This document shows, piece by piece, positions 15,014 to 23,299 of a DNA stretch of 43,478 nucleotides. How positions within the stretch are numbered: position 1 is the stretch's first letter; every line of letters begins with the position of its first letter. The DNA comes from Candidatus Thiomargarita nelsonii (GTDB taxonomy: Bacteria > Pseudomonadota > Gammaproteobacteria > Beggiatoales > Beggiatoaceae), in contig JSZA02000044.1 in assembly GCA_000785145.2 (NCBI GenBank), positions 1-43,478 on the forward strand, read 5' to 3'. The position numbers and the translations under genes were made by a program. The notes beneath the pieces were generated by a model. It searched no databases, had not been told where the DNA came from, and saw only the letters and a program-made list of their open reading frames with translations.

Positions 15014-15571
15014 TTACGCTTTCCATTTTATATTACAACCAATGCTAGGCTTTTGAGCCGAGTTCACGGGTTGCCCGGTTAATATCGCATCTAAAGCGGC
15101 GCGAATATCCTTGCCAGTGACTGGGGTGTTATTTTTAGGTCTCGCATCGTCCAACTGTCCACGATAGGCACACTTTAAATCTTTATCAAAGATATAAAAA
15201 TCAGGTGTGCAAGCGGCTTGGTAGGCTTTTGCAACTTCTTGGGTTTCATCATACAAGTAGGGAAAAGAATAGCCCAATTGTTGGGCGACTATTTTCATTT
15301 TGTCAGGTGAATCTTCAGGATAGTTGACAACATCATTGGCACTTATCGCAATAAAGGAAACGCCTTTTGCTTGGTAATCATTACCCAGTTTCACTAATTC
15401 ATCTTGCACATGTTTAACATAAGGGCAGTGATTGCAAATAAACATAATCACTGTGGCAATGTCTGATTTTAAATCAGAAAGTGTTACTGTGTCGCCTGTC
15501 ACCGTATTGGGTAGGGTAAAATCGGGGGCAATAGTCCCTAAGGGCATCATGTTAGATGGTGTTCGAGCCAT
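15014..15571 (-). CDS. Thioredoxin-like peroxiredoxin/redoxin family protein
   Basis: A 185-residue thioredoxin-fold protein: APDFTLPNTVTGDTVTLSDLKS, then the active site MFICNHCPYVKH (CxxC) and GVSFIAISANDVVNYPEDSPDKM, the pattern of cytosolic 'thioredoxin family protein' redoxins. No signal peptide, so a cytoplasmic reductase or peroxidase is likely. AGAGGAAAATT gives a good ribosome site. The last codons overlap the possible upstream start of lolA, so the two genes form an operon. It could in principle help form or reduce the disulfide of the peptide in region 1, but nothing links them. Confidence 0.88.
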   Translation of the reverse strand: MARTPSNMMPLGTIAPDFTLPNTVTGDTVTLSDLKSDIATVIMFICNHCPYVKHVQDELVKLGNDYQAKGVSFIAISANDVVNYPEDSPDKMKIVAQQLGYSFPYLYDETQEVAKAYQAACTPDFYIFDKDLKCAYRGQLDDARPKNNTPVTGKDIRAALDAILTGQPVNSAQKPSIGCNIKWKA

Positions 15572-15587
15572 AATTTTCCTCTTTTAG

Positions 15588-15694
15588 GATGTCCAAGATA
15601 AATCTTGTCGTTGTTTCGGGAATTTCGCTGCGCGGATTTCCCGAAACAAAACATAGAAACAAAACAGGATGTCCAAGATAAATCTTGGACTCCT
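15588..15694. repeat. GTCCAAGATAAATCTTG palindromes flanking an inverted GGGAAATCCGCGC segment
   Basis: Two copies of GGATGTCCAAGATAAATCTTG surround TCGGGAATTTCGCTGCGCGGATTTCCCGA, which is itself a dyad. The second copy is intact through GGACTCC. Non-coding spacer between the secreted protein and the redoxin. Confidence 0.7.
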
Positions 15695-15698
15695 TATT

Positions 15699-16469
15699 TT
15701 ATTGCGTTTTAGTTGGTAGATACTTGCATGATGCATTTTTCGCCTTGATTTGGCTGGAAAATTGATCGTCATTTGGGCAAGTTTTGGTGCTGAAATGGAG
15801 AGCCGCCAACTGAGACAGGTTTATGACACCGTAATTTTTACGATCAAAGTCGGATTTTTTCAGCACACCCGCTTGAAAGTAAAACGTATTATTTCCCGCT
15901 TCAATTTGTTGGGCGAGCTTATCGGTTTCGAGTTCGATATTAACGGTCATCTGCTGCATTGCAGCACCGGGGCGGGCGGGTTTGGCGTCGAGCTTATAAG
16001 TGGCCAAAATTTCAATATCTTTGACATCCAGTGCCAATTTTTGCTTAGACATTGGCGTTCTGATTTTAGGTTGAGCGGACAAACAACGGCTATAAAACAA
16101 TAACAAAACGCGCTCCTCATTGCCGTTTGGAATCTTATCAATCGCAAATTGTAATGTAACATCTTGTTTGTTATGCTTGTTAACAGCAAATGATAACAGA
16201 TGCTCTGGGCGAGGGTGTGCCAGGTTGACTTTTGGCACCGTACACGAACGCATTTTTCTTTCGTCAGCTTTCTCCAGCGTAACTGAAGTCATATCGATTT
16301 GGCTTTTGCCTGGAAAGCTGGGTGCATTTCGAGTGGGTGGGCTTTGGGGTCCACCGTCTGTGTTCCCTGGGATTGGGAATGGTGATGCGCCCGTTTTAGA
16401 ATTAGCCCAAGCGGGACTCGTCGCTAGTAAAAATGCGCCCGCAACCGTTGAATTTTTGAAATTTTTCAT
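15699..16469 (-). CDS. Secreted protein of unknown function
   Basis: A 256-residue protein with a clear signal peptide, MKNFKNSTVAGAFLLATSPAWA, then a Pro-rich segment (SPFPIPGNTDGGPQSPPTR). I use the ATG at 16469, which has TTGGAG 5 nt upstream and a sensible signal peptide; it begins 11 nt after the acetyltransferase gene. Six cysteines, including MRSCTVPK and ASCKYLPT, suggest periplasmic disulfides. Family not recognised. The mature part alternates short beta-like stretches (NVTLQFAID, RVLLLFYSRC) and may be a small beta-sandwich. Confidence 0.75.
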   Translation of the reverse strand: MKNFKNSTVAGAFLLATSPAWANSKTGASPFPIPGNTDGGPQSPPTRNAPSFPGKSQIDMTSVTLEKADERKMRSCTVPKVNLAHPRPEHLLSFAVNKHNKQDVTLQFAIDKIPNGNEERVLLLFYSRCLSAQPKIRTPMSKQKLALDVKDIEILATYKLDAKPARPGAAMQQMTVNIELETDKLAQQIEAGNNTFYFQAGVLKKSDFDRKNYGVINLSQLAALHFSTKTCPNDDQFSSQIKAKNASCKYLPTKTQ

Positions 16470-16480
16470 TGTATCTCCAA

Positions 16481-17155
16481 TTAAAGTTGTAGCCAACCTT
16501 CAAGAAAATCTTTTCCCATCTCATTTGGTAACTGGTCATCTGAAGTTAATTCAATGACCGGTTGTGTCACATCTCTCCCCAACAATCGTAGGGAATAACG
16601 ACGGATTTTTTCATTATTGCGAAAACGCGCTTCTGTCATTCCATTAATATACAAATTAACAAATCGCTTTTCTTGTAGCCAATAATGATGTTCTTCTAAA
16701 ATACCTTCCTGTTTAAAACCAAATTTCAGGGTATTTTTTTGTGAAAGTTCATTGTAATCATAAACATAAGTATATATTTTATGTAAATGATAAATATTGA
16801 AAGCTAAATCAAGCACTAACAGGCTGGCTTCTGTACCATAGCCTCGTGAGCGATGTTTTTCTTCAAATAAGCCTATCAGATACTCTGCCCGTTTGTGAAC
16901 GGGTGAATAATCGCCTAATACTGCCACACCAATAGCCCCATATTTTTTATGTTCTATCATAAATTCCACAAAGCCAAGCTCGACAGGGTCCTGTTCTGCC
17001 AGTCTATTAGCAAGTTGCTCTTGGGTAAAAGGTGTATTGTTGGAGTGGTAAAGACGGATAAAGGATTCGTCTTGATAAGCACCTAATAAGGTGGGCGCAT
17101 CCTGGGGTTCAGTTTTACGCAGTCGCAATGAATGACCCTGATTAGAAAAAATCAT
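16481..17155 (-). CDS. GNAT family acetyltransferase, RimJ/RimL type
   Basis: A 224-residue N-acetyltransferase. LRLRKTEPQDAPTLLGAY is the usual RimJ/RimL beginning and GLFEEKHRSRGYGTEASLLVLDLAF contains the acetyl-CoA binding R/Q-x-x-G-x-G/A motif (RSRGYGTE). NTLKFGFKQEGILEEHHY matches the family's C-terminal N-x-x-x-G-F-x-x-E-G. Substrate cannot be told. It is about 40 residues longer at the C-terminus than minimal family members. It precedes the secreted protein in the same operon. Confidence 0.88.
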   Translation of the reverse strand: MIFSNQGHSLRLRKTEPQDAPTLLGAYQDESFIRLYHSNNTPFTQEQLANRLAEQDPVELGFVEFMIEHKKYGAIGVAVLGDYSPVHKRAEYLIGLFEEKHRSRGYGTEASLLVLDLAFNIYHLHKIYTYVYDYNELSQKNTLKFGFKQEGILEEHHYWLQEKRFVNLYINGMTEARFRNNEKIRRYSLRLLGRDVTQPVIELTSDDQLPNEMGKDFLEGWLQL

Positions 17156-17238
17156 CGCTTATTATTCTCCATTTTGGCTGGCTCATAATATCAAAATCGA
17201 AAAGAATGTCAAGCTGTTATCAGTTATTAGTTATCAAT

Positions 17239-17279
17239 AGGAGTCCAAGATTTATAGGAGTCCAAGATTTATCTTGGAA
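17239..17279. repeat. GGAGTCCAAGATTTATCTTGG palindrome, one and a half copies
   Basis: A truncated left half (AGGAGTCCAAGATTTAT) is followed directly by a full copy. It immediately follows the last gene of the GTPase operon and could act as its terminator. Confidence 0.7.
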
Positions 17280-17281
17280 CT

Positions 17282-18046
17282 TTAATAACGCTTCTGAAAC
17301 AGTATTTTGTAGTGATTTTTCAGGAATCCATAAATTCCACTTTCATTGGGCTCTTTTTTTAAATTGATTTCAGTTTCCACTTCAGAAGATAATGTCAACA
17401 AAATACATTCATCACTTTGCTCGGCAATCTTTTGACATTTTTCCAAATTCACTCTACCCGTTGAGACAAAACAAAAATAACCCTCATCACGATACACAAA
17501 ATCGACCAATTGACGCGCACAGCGGTATCGATTCTTAGCATTAGAAAATAAAACCCATTTCTCTCCCTGATTAGACTTTATTAAGTTTGTTTGATTTGCA
17601 CTCGGTAATTTAACCGTTTTTAAAATGACTTCTGGCATCTCCGAATAAGAAAATAATCTTTCCGCATAATTACTAAAATACTGTTTATAAGGTTTATAGT
17701 AATTCTGGGGACGAAGTAATAAAATGACAACGGCATGTAAGACACTTGGGTAATATTTTGTCTCAAATTCAAAATAAAGTGTATTATGTATCACTCTTTT
17801 GGCATGATCCTTGCGGCGTGGGCAAGGTAGTTCTCCAATCAGAAAACCAACACGTTGTTCTTCAACAATCACGGCTAATCTTGGTGCTTCACCACCGACA
17901 TCGCGTAGCATGACACGGTGAATCTCTTCCATTTTATCAAATAATTGCAATTCACCTTTTTTGATATACCAATCATAATCTTGACCAGGTTCAAATTTTC
18001 GCGTATGAAGAGCCGCTCCGATTAAAACAATGGGTTTAATAACCAT
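17282..18046 (-). CDS. Unrecognised third member of GTPase operon
   Basis: A 254-residue cytoplasmic protein with no motif I recognise. It begins VIKPIVLIGAALHTRKF and has a basic middle (CPRRKDHAKR) and a beta-rich end. Its ATG overlaps the stop of the small GTPase gene (TAATG), and the ribosome site GAGGAG lies inside that gene, so translation is coupled and the two products are probably needed in similar amounts. Candidate roles are effector, GAP-like regulator or adaptor; none is shown by the sequence. Confidence 0.8.
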   Translation of the reverse strand: MVIKPIVLIGAALHTRKFEPGQDYDWYIKKGELQLFDKMEEIHRVMLRDVGGEAPRLAVIVEEQRVGFLIGELPCPRRKDHAKRVIHNTLYFEFETKYYPSVLHAVVILLLRPQNYYKPYKQYFSNYAERLFSYSEMPEVILKTVKLPSANQTNLIKSNQGEKWVLFSNAKNRYRCARQLVDFVYRDEGYFCFVSTGRVNLEKCQKIAEQSDECILLTLSSEVETEINLKKEPNESGIYGFLKNHYKILFQKRY

Positions 18047-18978
18047 TATTTTATCTCCTCAATCAGTGAATGATTTCCATAAATTTTGAAGTGCCGATGA
18101 CGTGCATCCGCAAATTCAATGAGTGCTTTTTGAAAAGCAATATCATGATGGGAAATCCAACGCACCAATTTATTCCACGGCAATCGGTTTTGATCATGTT
18201 GGGATAAAGCAAATGCCAGTGCATAGCGCAGGGGTTGATCGGTATTTTCAGGCTGAAATGGCAAATTGGGTTTTCTAACAAAGATGATTTCTTGTTCATT
18301 TCCCTGATAATCAATGCGGGTAAATTCGACACAACCCAGCGTTTTGACTGGTATCAAAACAGCCACAATATTATCAATGTCTGCTATCCACTGGAGCAGC
18401 TTTTTATACCGTCTTTCAAACGCTATTTGTAACTTTTTTTTAAGTGCCTCATTTTTGAGCCAGGCTTCACATTTTGTAATCACAAATAAAATCAAATGAT
18501 TTCGCTTATCTATGACAGTGGGGAGCAAGCGCTCATAAACAGGTAAAGGATTATTGGGCTGCACATTGCTTTCTATCAGGGCAGGTGCCTCTACAACAAT
18601 CATGATCACAGTCGCTTCTTCCAATTTCTGTTTAAATTCTTCAAAGTCTCGATTATTATTATTTTCAGCGCGTATCACTCCCCCGGCAATATCATAAAAC
18701 ACTAATTCCAGTTCTTTTTGTCCCAAAAATTTGATTTCAAATGTGTGTTCGACAATACCCGCCGTGCCCTTCAATAGTTGTCCTGTCTGTGTAAATGTGG
18801 GTTGTGTAATGATGCTATTGAGCTTTTCATAAGCTTCTTGAAGATTTTTGTGCGTATCTCCGCTCGTCGTCAGTTCAAATTCAGATTGATTGTAAAATTC
18901 ATGATACATGGTCGCGAGTAAAGTCGTTTTTCCCACCGCATCTGGTCCTAGCATCATCATAGTCGTTTGTTTTGGCAT
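18046..18978 (-). CDS. Small TRAFAC-type GTPase-domain protein
   Basis: A 310-residue protein with P-loop GPDAVGKTT (11-19), a G3-like DIAGG (about residue 92) where Ras-like proteins have DTAG, and a G4-like TKCE (about residue 167). TKCE lacks the usual Asp, so guanine specificity may be relaxed. The remainder continues the alpha/beta fold without membrane segments. It starts 27 nt after the dynamin-like gene. Paired and tripled GTPase operons of this kind have been described as conflict or signalling modules in multicellular bacteria (TRAFAC GTPase systems); fit to any named subtype is not established here. Confidence 0.82.
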   Translation of the reverse strand: MPKQTTMMMLGPDAVGKTTLLATMYHEFYNQSEFELTTSGDTHKNLQEAYEKLNSIITQPTFTQTGQLLKGTAGIVEHTFEIKFLGQKELELVFYDIAGGVIRAENNNNRDFEEFKQKLEEATVIMIVVEAPALIESNVQPNNPLPVYERLLPTVIDKRNHLILFVITKCEAWLKNEALKKKLQIAFERRYKKLLQWIADIDNIVAVLIPVKTLGCVEFTRIDYQGNEQEIIFVRKPNLPFQPENTDQPLRYALAFALSQHDQNRLPWNKLVRWISHHDIAFQKALIEFADARHRHFKIYGNHSLIEEIK

Positions 18979-19005
18979 TTTTTTCCTGTTCCCCTGACTC
19001 CTTGT

Positions 19006-21207
19006 TTAACTAGGAAAATCCGATTGTACTTGTTTGATACATTTGATTGCATCATCAACGGCATTTCGCCACTGTTTGCGTAAGGCAATCTCTTTGTTAA
19101 AACGACTCAATTCTTCTGTCCATATTTGTTCGCGGATAGGATCAAGGAAACTTTTCCATTCATCCTTAATACCTTTGGCTCTCACTAGACGATCTTTGAT
19201 TTCTTCAACCAGTGCGAAAATGGCATTCGCGGGATCTTCTTGCATTTTCTCACTGAATTTCTTTCTCAATTGATAAATCGTTTGTTGATAATGGCTATCT
19301 AAGCCTCTGACGATTTCTTCCGCCTTTTCCATGAAGTTGTCCCGTGTCGCATCGTTAGGTACAATGTCGTCAATAGAGTCACTGCTATAAGTGGTTAATA
19401 AGCCCATTTCTTCACGAACACGGTAGTGAAAATGGCTGTGATAAGAAAAGTTAAATTTGCGGATATAGTCGAACGTTTTGTAAATATTAGGATGTTCGCT
19501 TTTATCCAACAATTCTTGAAAGCCAAGTATGAGGGTACGTGGTTCGTTATCCTTAGGGGGAGGTAGCATTTTTTGCAAGGATTTAGGCAGTACGCGCTCT
19601 AAAACTTGTCGGAGTACTTCATCTATCTGCGTTTGCAGGTACTCATCCAAATGGGTGGCCATAAATTCTGTTAGGTAGGCGCGTAAATAATTCAATTCCT
19701 CGCCTACGCCGCCCTTCCAACCACTGTATTCGAGATATTGTTCTGCCAATTCTTCTTGAGTGGGAATGGGGGCGGTTTCTCTGGCAGATTCGCAGATTTC
19801 TTCTATTTTATGCTTAAATTCTTCGCTAATATTTAATTCATGTCGGACTTCTAACACCAATTTTTCTAATCCGGTTGTCAACTCCCTGATGAATTTTTCC
19901 GATAGCAGCCGATATTTTCTTTCTCTGCCTAAGTCGGCTGTGGTCGTACTAAAGCCTTTCATGACAGGCGTAAACAGTCCGGTGAGCGTCCGGTTGATGT
20001 TTTCCATCTTTTCCGCTAAGGCTTTGACATATTGTTGGTCGGTGCTTTCCAAATTTTTCTCAATATGATTGAGAACGACAGAAAAGACTTTATGTTCAAC
20101 TTCAGTCGCATCGCTACAATTGGCGGTCAGAATGCGGGGTTGGCTATAGGTGTCAGGCGGTTGATTTTTTAAGAGTTGTACCTGTTTTCTGTTGCTGCCG
20201 TCATTTTTTTCATTCAGCACGATAAATAAGCGATGTGCTAGGTCAATTTCTCTGGCCGCATTTTCAATTAAGTCAAAGACATTGTAATCGGCTTGTTCCC
20301 AATCTGTTCCTAGTACGTCGGGCGATTTGACAAATATGACTGCGTCAACTTCATATTCAAGCGACGAGACTAATTTCTGTTCATGTCCTTGAGCGGCTTC
20401 TAATCCGGGCAAGTCAACTAAACATAAGCCGGTGACGTCGTGGTTAGGAAACTTGGTGTAAACATTACCGGTTTTAACCGCGAGGTATCGTGTGCGCCCT
20501 TCACTTTGGGTGATATATTCAACAATTTCATCGAGTCCCAGTAATTTATGGGGTTTTGATAAGAGTTCAGAAAAGGATGGAAAAGCCTTGTGAATAAACT
20601 TCAATTTTTCATAAATGGCTTTGTCTAAGTTGCGATCATTGCGGCTGTTTTCATCCAATTCGGGTAAGGGGTTGCCAAAGCGTTTGAGTGAAAATGGCTT
20701 AGCCATGTTCAATTTGTCAAAATAGGCATAGAGGATTTCTTTGAGGAATTCCTCTTTTGAATAAAATTCTATTTTTGCATAAGGGCTCTCTTCTGAGTGA
20801 TAAATTTTGCTTTTGGCTCCGGTGCAGGGGAGTTCATCGGACGTGGGTATTTCTTGATTAGATAAGCCGGATATTTTCTGAAGTAGTGTACTTTTACCCT
20901 GACGCGCTTTTCCGGCCACTCCAATGTTGATTGTTTCTTTGCTAAAGCGTTTAGTGAGGCTCACAATGGACGCATTTAGTTGTACGACTTCTTCTTGAAG
21001 TGTATTAATAGGTGTGGCCATTTTGGTACTGAATTGGATAATGTCTTGTGGGACATCTTCAGGGTCTTCTTTCACTTCGGCAGCCATTTGTTGTAGGCTA
21101 TATAGCTGCATTTCGAGTTCTGCCAGTCCATTGTGGACTTTTTCAAGCATGAGGACTTTTTTGTGTCGCTGTTCTAATACTTCTGCTATAACGGCTCTGA
21201 CACTCAT
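19006..21207 (-). CDS. Dynamin-like large GTPase
   Basis: A 733-residue GTPase. An N-terminal helical segment (1-90) rich in Leu and Glu leads to P-loop GKARQGKST (99-107), G3 DLPGL (about 264) and a G4-like NEKND (about 332). The C-terminal 350 residues are strongly helical and charged, as in the stalk of bacterial dynamin-like proteins. No clear membrane helix. The ribosome site AAGGAA precedes the ATG. It is first of three tightly spaced genes, so the three likely act as one system. Bacterial dynamin-like proteins take part in membrane repair or phage tolerance, a possibility only. Confidence 0.85.
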   Translation of the reverse strand: MSVRAVIAEVLEQRHKKVLMLEKVHNGLAELEMQLYSLQQMAAEVKEDPEDVPQDIIQFSTKMATPINTLQEEVVQLNASIVSLTKRFSKETINIGVAGKARQGKSTLLQKISGLSNQEIPTSDELPCTGAKSKIYHSEESPYAKIEFYSKEEFLKEILYAYFDKLNMAKPFSLKRFGNPLPELDENSRNDRNLDKAIYEKLKFIHKAFPSFSELLSKPHKLLGLDEIVEYITQSEGRTRYLAVKTGNVYTKFPNHDVTGLCLVDLPGLEAAQGHEQKLVSSLEYEVDAVIFVKSPDVLGTDWEQADYNVFDLIENAAREIDLAHRLFIVLNEKNDGSNRKQVQLLKNQPPDTYSQPRILTANCSDATEVEHKVFSVVLNHIEKNLESTDQQYVKALAEKMENINRTLTGLFTPVMKGFSTTTADLGRERKYRLLSEKFIRELTTGLEKLVLEVRHELNISEEFKHKIEEICESARETAPIPTQEELAEQYLEYSGWKGGVGEELNYLRAYLTEFMATHLDEYLQTQIDEVLRQVLERVLPKSLQKMLPPPKDNEPRTLILGFQELLDKSEHPNIYKTFDYIRKFNFSYHSHFHYRVREEMGLLTTYSSDSIDDIVPNDATRDNFMEKAEEIVRGLDSHYQQTIYQLRKKFSEKMQEDPANAIFALVEEIKDRLVRAKGIKDEWKSFLDPIREQIWTEELSRFNKEIALRKQWRNAVDDAIKCIKQVQSDFPS

Positions 21208-21379
21208 TGTTGTTCCTTGTGGTTGTGTTAAATTAAATTTTGGACTCCAAAATCCGCCCCCGTTCTATCCCGTTAGGGCAGCCCGTAGGGGTATAAATAA
21301 ATTTTTGCCTTTTTTTTCCAGTCCTTTGTTTGACTTCTTTGACGAGTGAATTTTGGCCCAGTGTAGCGCATCCTTTGGA

Positions 21380-21483
21380 TCACTGCCATTAAGTTAAGGG
21401 CAACCATAAAGGATTGCCCCTACATAAAATGCGGTCCTCCGTAGGGGCAATCCCTTGTGGTTGCCCTTAACTTAATGGCATTG
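21380..21483. mobile_element. MITE of the TGCCATTAAGTTAAG family with GGGGCAACC interior
   Basis: TGCCATTAAGTTAAGGGCAACC...GGTTGCCCTTAACTTAATGGCA, about 104 bp, is flanked by the 10-bp direct repeat ATCCTTTGGA (21370-21379 and 21484-21493). The interior is the GGGGCAATCC dyad. It sits at the decayed end of the gltX relic. Confidence 0.88.
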
Positions 21484-21493
21484 ATCCTTTGGA

Positions 21494-21795
21494 GAGGTGA
21501 TATTGGGTTGAATCGTTGTGACTCCCATTAAGGCATCATCGAGGGCATTACAAAAATGTCATCGCAGTTCGGTTTCACTGAGATGGGCGCAGGTGCCGGC
21601 TAATCAGTGTAAATCATCCATTAATTGTATGGCTAATGCGGCTTGACTGCGCTCTAAGTCTGTATCTTCAATGCGTAGTAAAAATATGCCACCGTGATGA
21701 TAGGCATATAGGGCATTGAATAGTGCGGTGCGAGCGTTACCGATGTGCATTAAGCCGGTGGGCGCAAAACGGGTTTTTATAGTTTTTGTGTTCAT
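21494..21795 (-). pseudogene. gltX: Glutamyl-tRNA synthetase (gltX) relic
   Basis: The first 63 codons read [20 protein letters not shown]...[11 protein letters not shown], the N-terminus of class I GluRS with its HIGH-like motif. SP is missing from the usual RFAPSPTG, and a stop follows. In the same frame come AGTCAHLSETEL, a stop, and FCNALDDALMGVT, which are later GluRS blocks normally separated by about 60-100 residues. So this is a gltX copy eaten away by several internal deletions and stops, and capped by a MITE. A functional gltX must be elsewhere. Confidence 0.82.
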
Positions 21796-21822
21796 GGTTT
21801 TATTATTTTATCATACTATAAA

Positions 21823-21846
21823 AGGAGTCCAAGATTTATCTTGGAC
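21823..21846. repeat. AGGAGTCCAAGATTTATCTTGGAC palindrome
   Basis: A single intact copy between the gltX relic and the Fic gene. It directly abuts the first codons of the Fic frame. Confidence 0.75.
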
Positions 21847-21858
21847 GAGCCGAAAAAA

Positions 21859-22453
21859 ATGAACAAACAAATGCTAGGCTTCACTTGGGATTATCAGGTC
21901 CCATTGTTGGCTCCGAAAGGCTTAGAACGTGCCGGTTTTAGATTACAAAAGCTTTTCCCTGAATATGTCTTCAATACGGTTTATCTTGAGGATAATCCTT
22001 TTACCTTTCCAGAAGTTCAAACTCTGTTAGAAGGTATCACGGTTGGTGGGCATAAGCTTGAAGATCAACAACAAGTTTTAAATCAATCTAAAAGCATCAA
22101 CCAATTACTCTCTCTGGTGAAAAAAAAAAGTTTTGTGCTGGATAAGTCAACTTTTTGTCAATTGCACAATTTAGTCGCTTTTGAGGAAGCCTTGGAATGG
22201 GGCGTTTTTAGATCAGGAGAGGTTAATCAACTTGATGGTATTTTTAGTCAGGGTATTGAATATCTCAATACCATTACTAACCCGTTAGAACGTGCTATCG
22301 TTATGTTTTTATTTGGTAGCCTTAATCAATTTTTTTCTGATGGTAACAAGCGTACATCTCGATTGATGATTGATTGCGTTTTATGATACGCAACTGGCTG
22401 ATAAAATTATTGATTTTAGGGTTGCTTTATCTAATGTAGGACAAGGAATCTAA
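21859..22453 (+). pseudogene. Decayed Fic-domain protein with altered catalytic motif
   Basis: The Fic fold is recognisable: an inhibitory-helix-like TVYLEDN, then PEVQTLLEG and the core FFSDGNKRTSR. Active Fic AMP-transferases have H-P-F-x-x-G-N-G/K-R; here the His is Gln and the Pro is Phe, so adenylylation is not expected. The frame stops at RLMIDCVL; the end of the protein (FYDTQLADKIIDF) is found in another frame up to 22453, with the intervening helix gone. The start lies against a repeat, so the N-terminus is probably lost as well. ATG at 21859 is only the first available start. Confidence 0.75.
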
Positions 22454-22458
22454 AAGTC

Positions 22459-22494
22459 AAAAAAATCCTATTTCTTTAAGAAATAGGATTTTTC
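22459..22494. terminator. Bidirectional terminator between Fic relic and PUR-repeat gene
   Basis: AAAAATCCTATTTC pairs perfectly with GAAATAGGATTTTT over a TTTAA loop, with A and T runs on either side, so it can end transcription in both directions. The two flanking genes converge on it. Confidence 0.85.
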
Positions 22495-22529
22495 ACACTT
22501 TTTTTCAGTAGGATGCGGAGCGTCGAAAT

Positions 22530-23177
22530 TTATAACAGTGGATGGTCTCGCTTTGCGCTTGTTCTTATGTTAGTATCAATAAAATTAATCACTTGATTTA
22601 AACCCATTGCAAACATAGGTGATTCATCTTCAAAAATAATTATATTATTACGCTCAAACAAATTGCTACCTTTTCGTTTTGCGCTGGTAATCGTTAGATA
22701 TTTACAGCCATTAACCGCTAATTTAATATCAAAAAAGTATGTGTATTCATTGACTGACAAATGTTCATCAAATTGTTCATTGGTGTCCTTTTTCAAAGAT
22801 AGCAAAGCCTTGGTTAAATTTTCTGCAACTTCATGAAATTTATCTTCAAAAATCTCTATCTGACGATTTCCTCTTTTTCCAGATTCAGTGATTATCAGGC
22901 ATTTTGTCCCAAAAATCGTATTATTCACTTCAAATGAATATGAACGACTACCTGATATAACTTTTTCTGAAAATGAACTCCCATTATTATTCTTTGTTGC
23001 TCCACACAATTCACATTTATAATCGGCTTGAGCTAATCTTTTTAATTTGTCCCATTTTTCGTCGTGGAATTCTGATGGTTTTTTAATCCATTTTTGTTTG
23101 TAAAACCATAAGACAGCTATGCCAACAATTAAGACTATTATTTCTATTGAGATAATTATAAAATGAATTTTTAACAT
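22530..23177 (-). CDS. Membrane-anchored protein with two PUR-like repeats
   Basis: A 215-residue protein: an N-terminal membrane helix (residues 5-27, IIISIEIIVLIVGIAVLWF), a single CxxC (YKCELCGA), then two copies of a motif. The second, TYFFDIKLAVNGCKYLTITSAKR...IIIFEDESPMFAMGLNQVINFI, closely follows the pattern of bacterial DUF3276/PUR-alpha proteins (YFFDVK...YLTITESKRR...KHKIFLYKEDFEKF). The first copy is YSFEVNNTIFGTKCLIITESGKRGNRQIEIFEDKFHEV. PUR repeats bind single-stranded nucleic acid. I choose the ATG at 23177 because it opens directly into the membrane helix; a TTG at 23240 would add 21 residues. No clear ribosome site for either. Confidence 0.65.
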   Translation of the reverse strand: MLKIHFIIISIEIIVLIVGIAVLWFYKQKWIKKPSEFHDEKWDKLKRLAQADYKCELCGATKNNNGSSFSEKVISGSRSYSFEVNNTIFGTKCLIITESGKRGNRQIEIFEDKFHEVAENLTKALLSLKKDTNEQFDEHLSVNEYTYFFDIKLAVNGCKYLTITSAKRKGSNLFERNNIIIFEDESPMFAMGLNQVINFIDTNIRTSAKRDHPLL

Positions 23178-23250
23178 ATTAACAATCTTGCTTGGGGGAT
23201 AGGACGCGCTTATGATACCGAGTTTTTTCGTCTCTTGCAAGCTTTTAAAA

Positions 23251-23275
23251 AGTCCAAGATAAATCTTGGACTCCT
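23251..23275. repeat. AGTCCAAGATAAATCTTGGACTCCT palindrome
   Basis: One copy in the divergent spacer between the PUR-repeat gene and the FadL-type porin, overlapping the region where promoters would be expected. Confidence 0.75.
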
Positions 23276-23299
23276 ACAGTATTTGGAGAACAAAATTTT

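Noticed and set aside
15014..15571. Dedicated disulfide-forming enzyme for the hormone-like peptide
   Set aside because: It has a CxxC but no signal peptide, lies 10 kb away and forms an operon with lolA; nothing ties it to the cluster.
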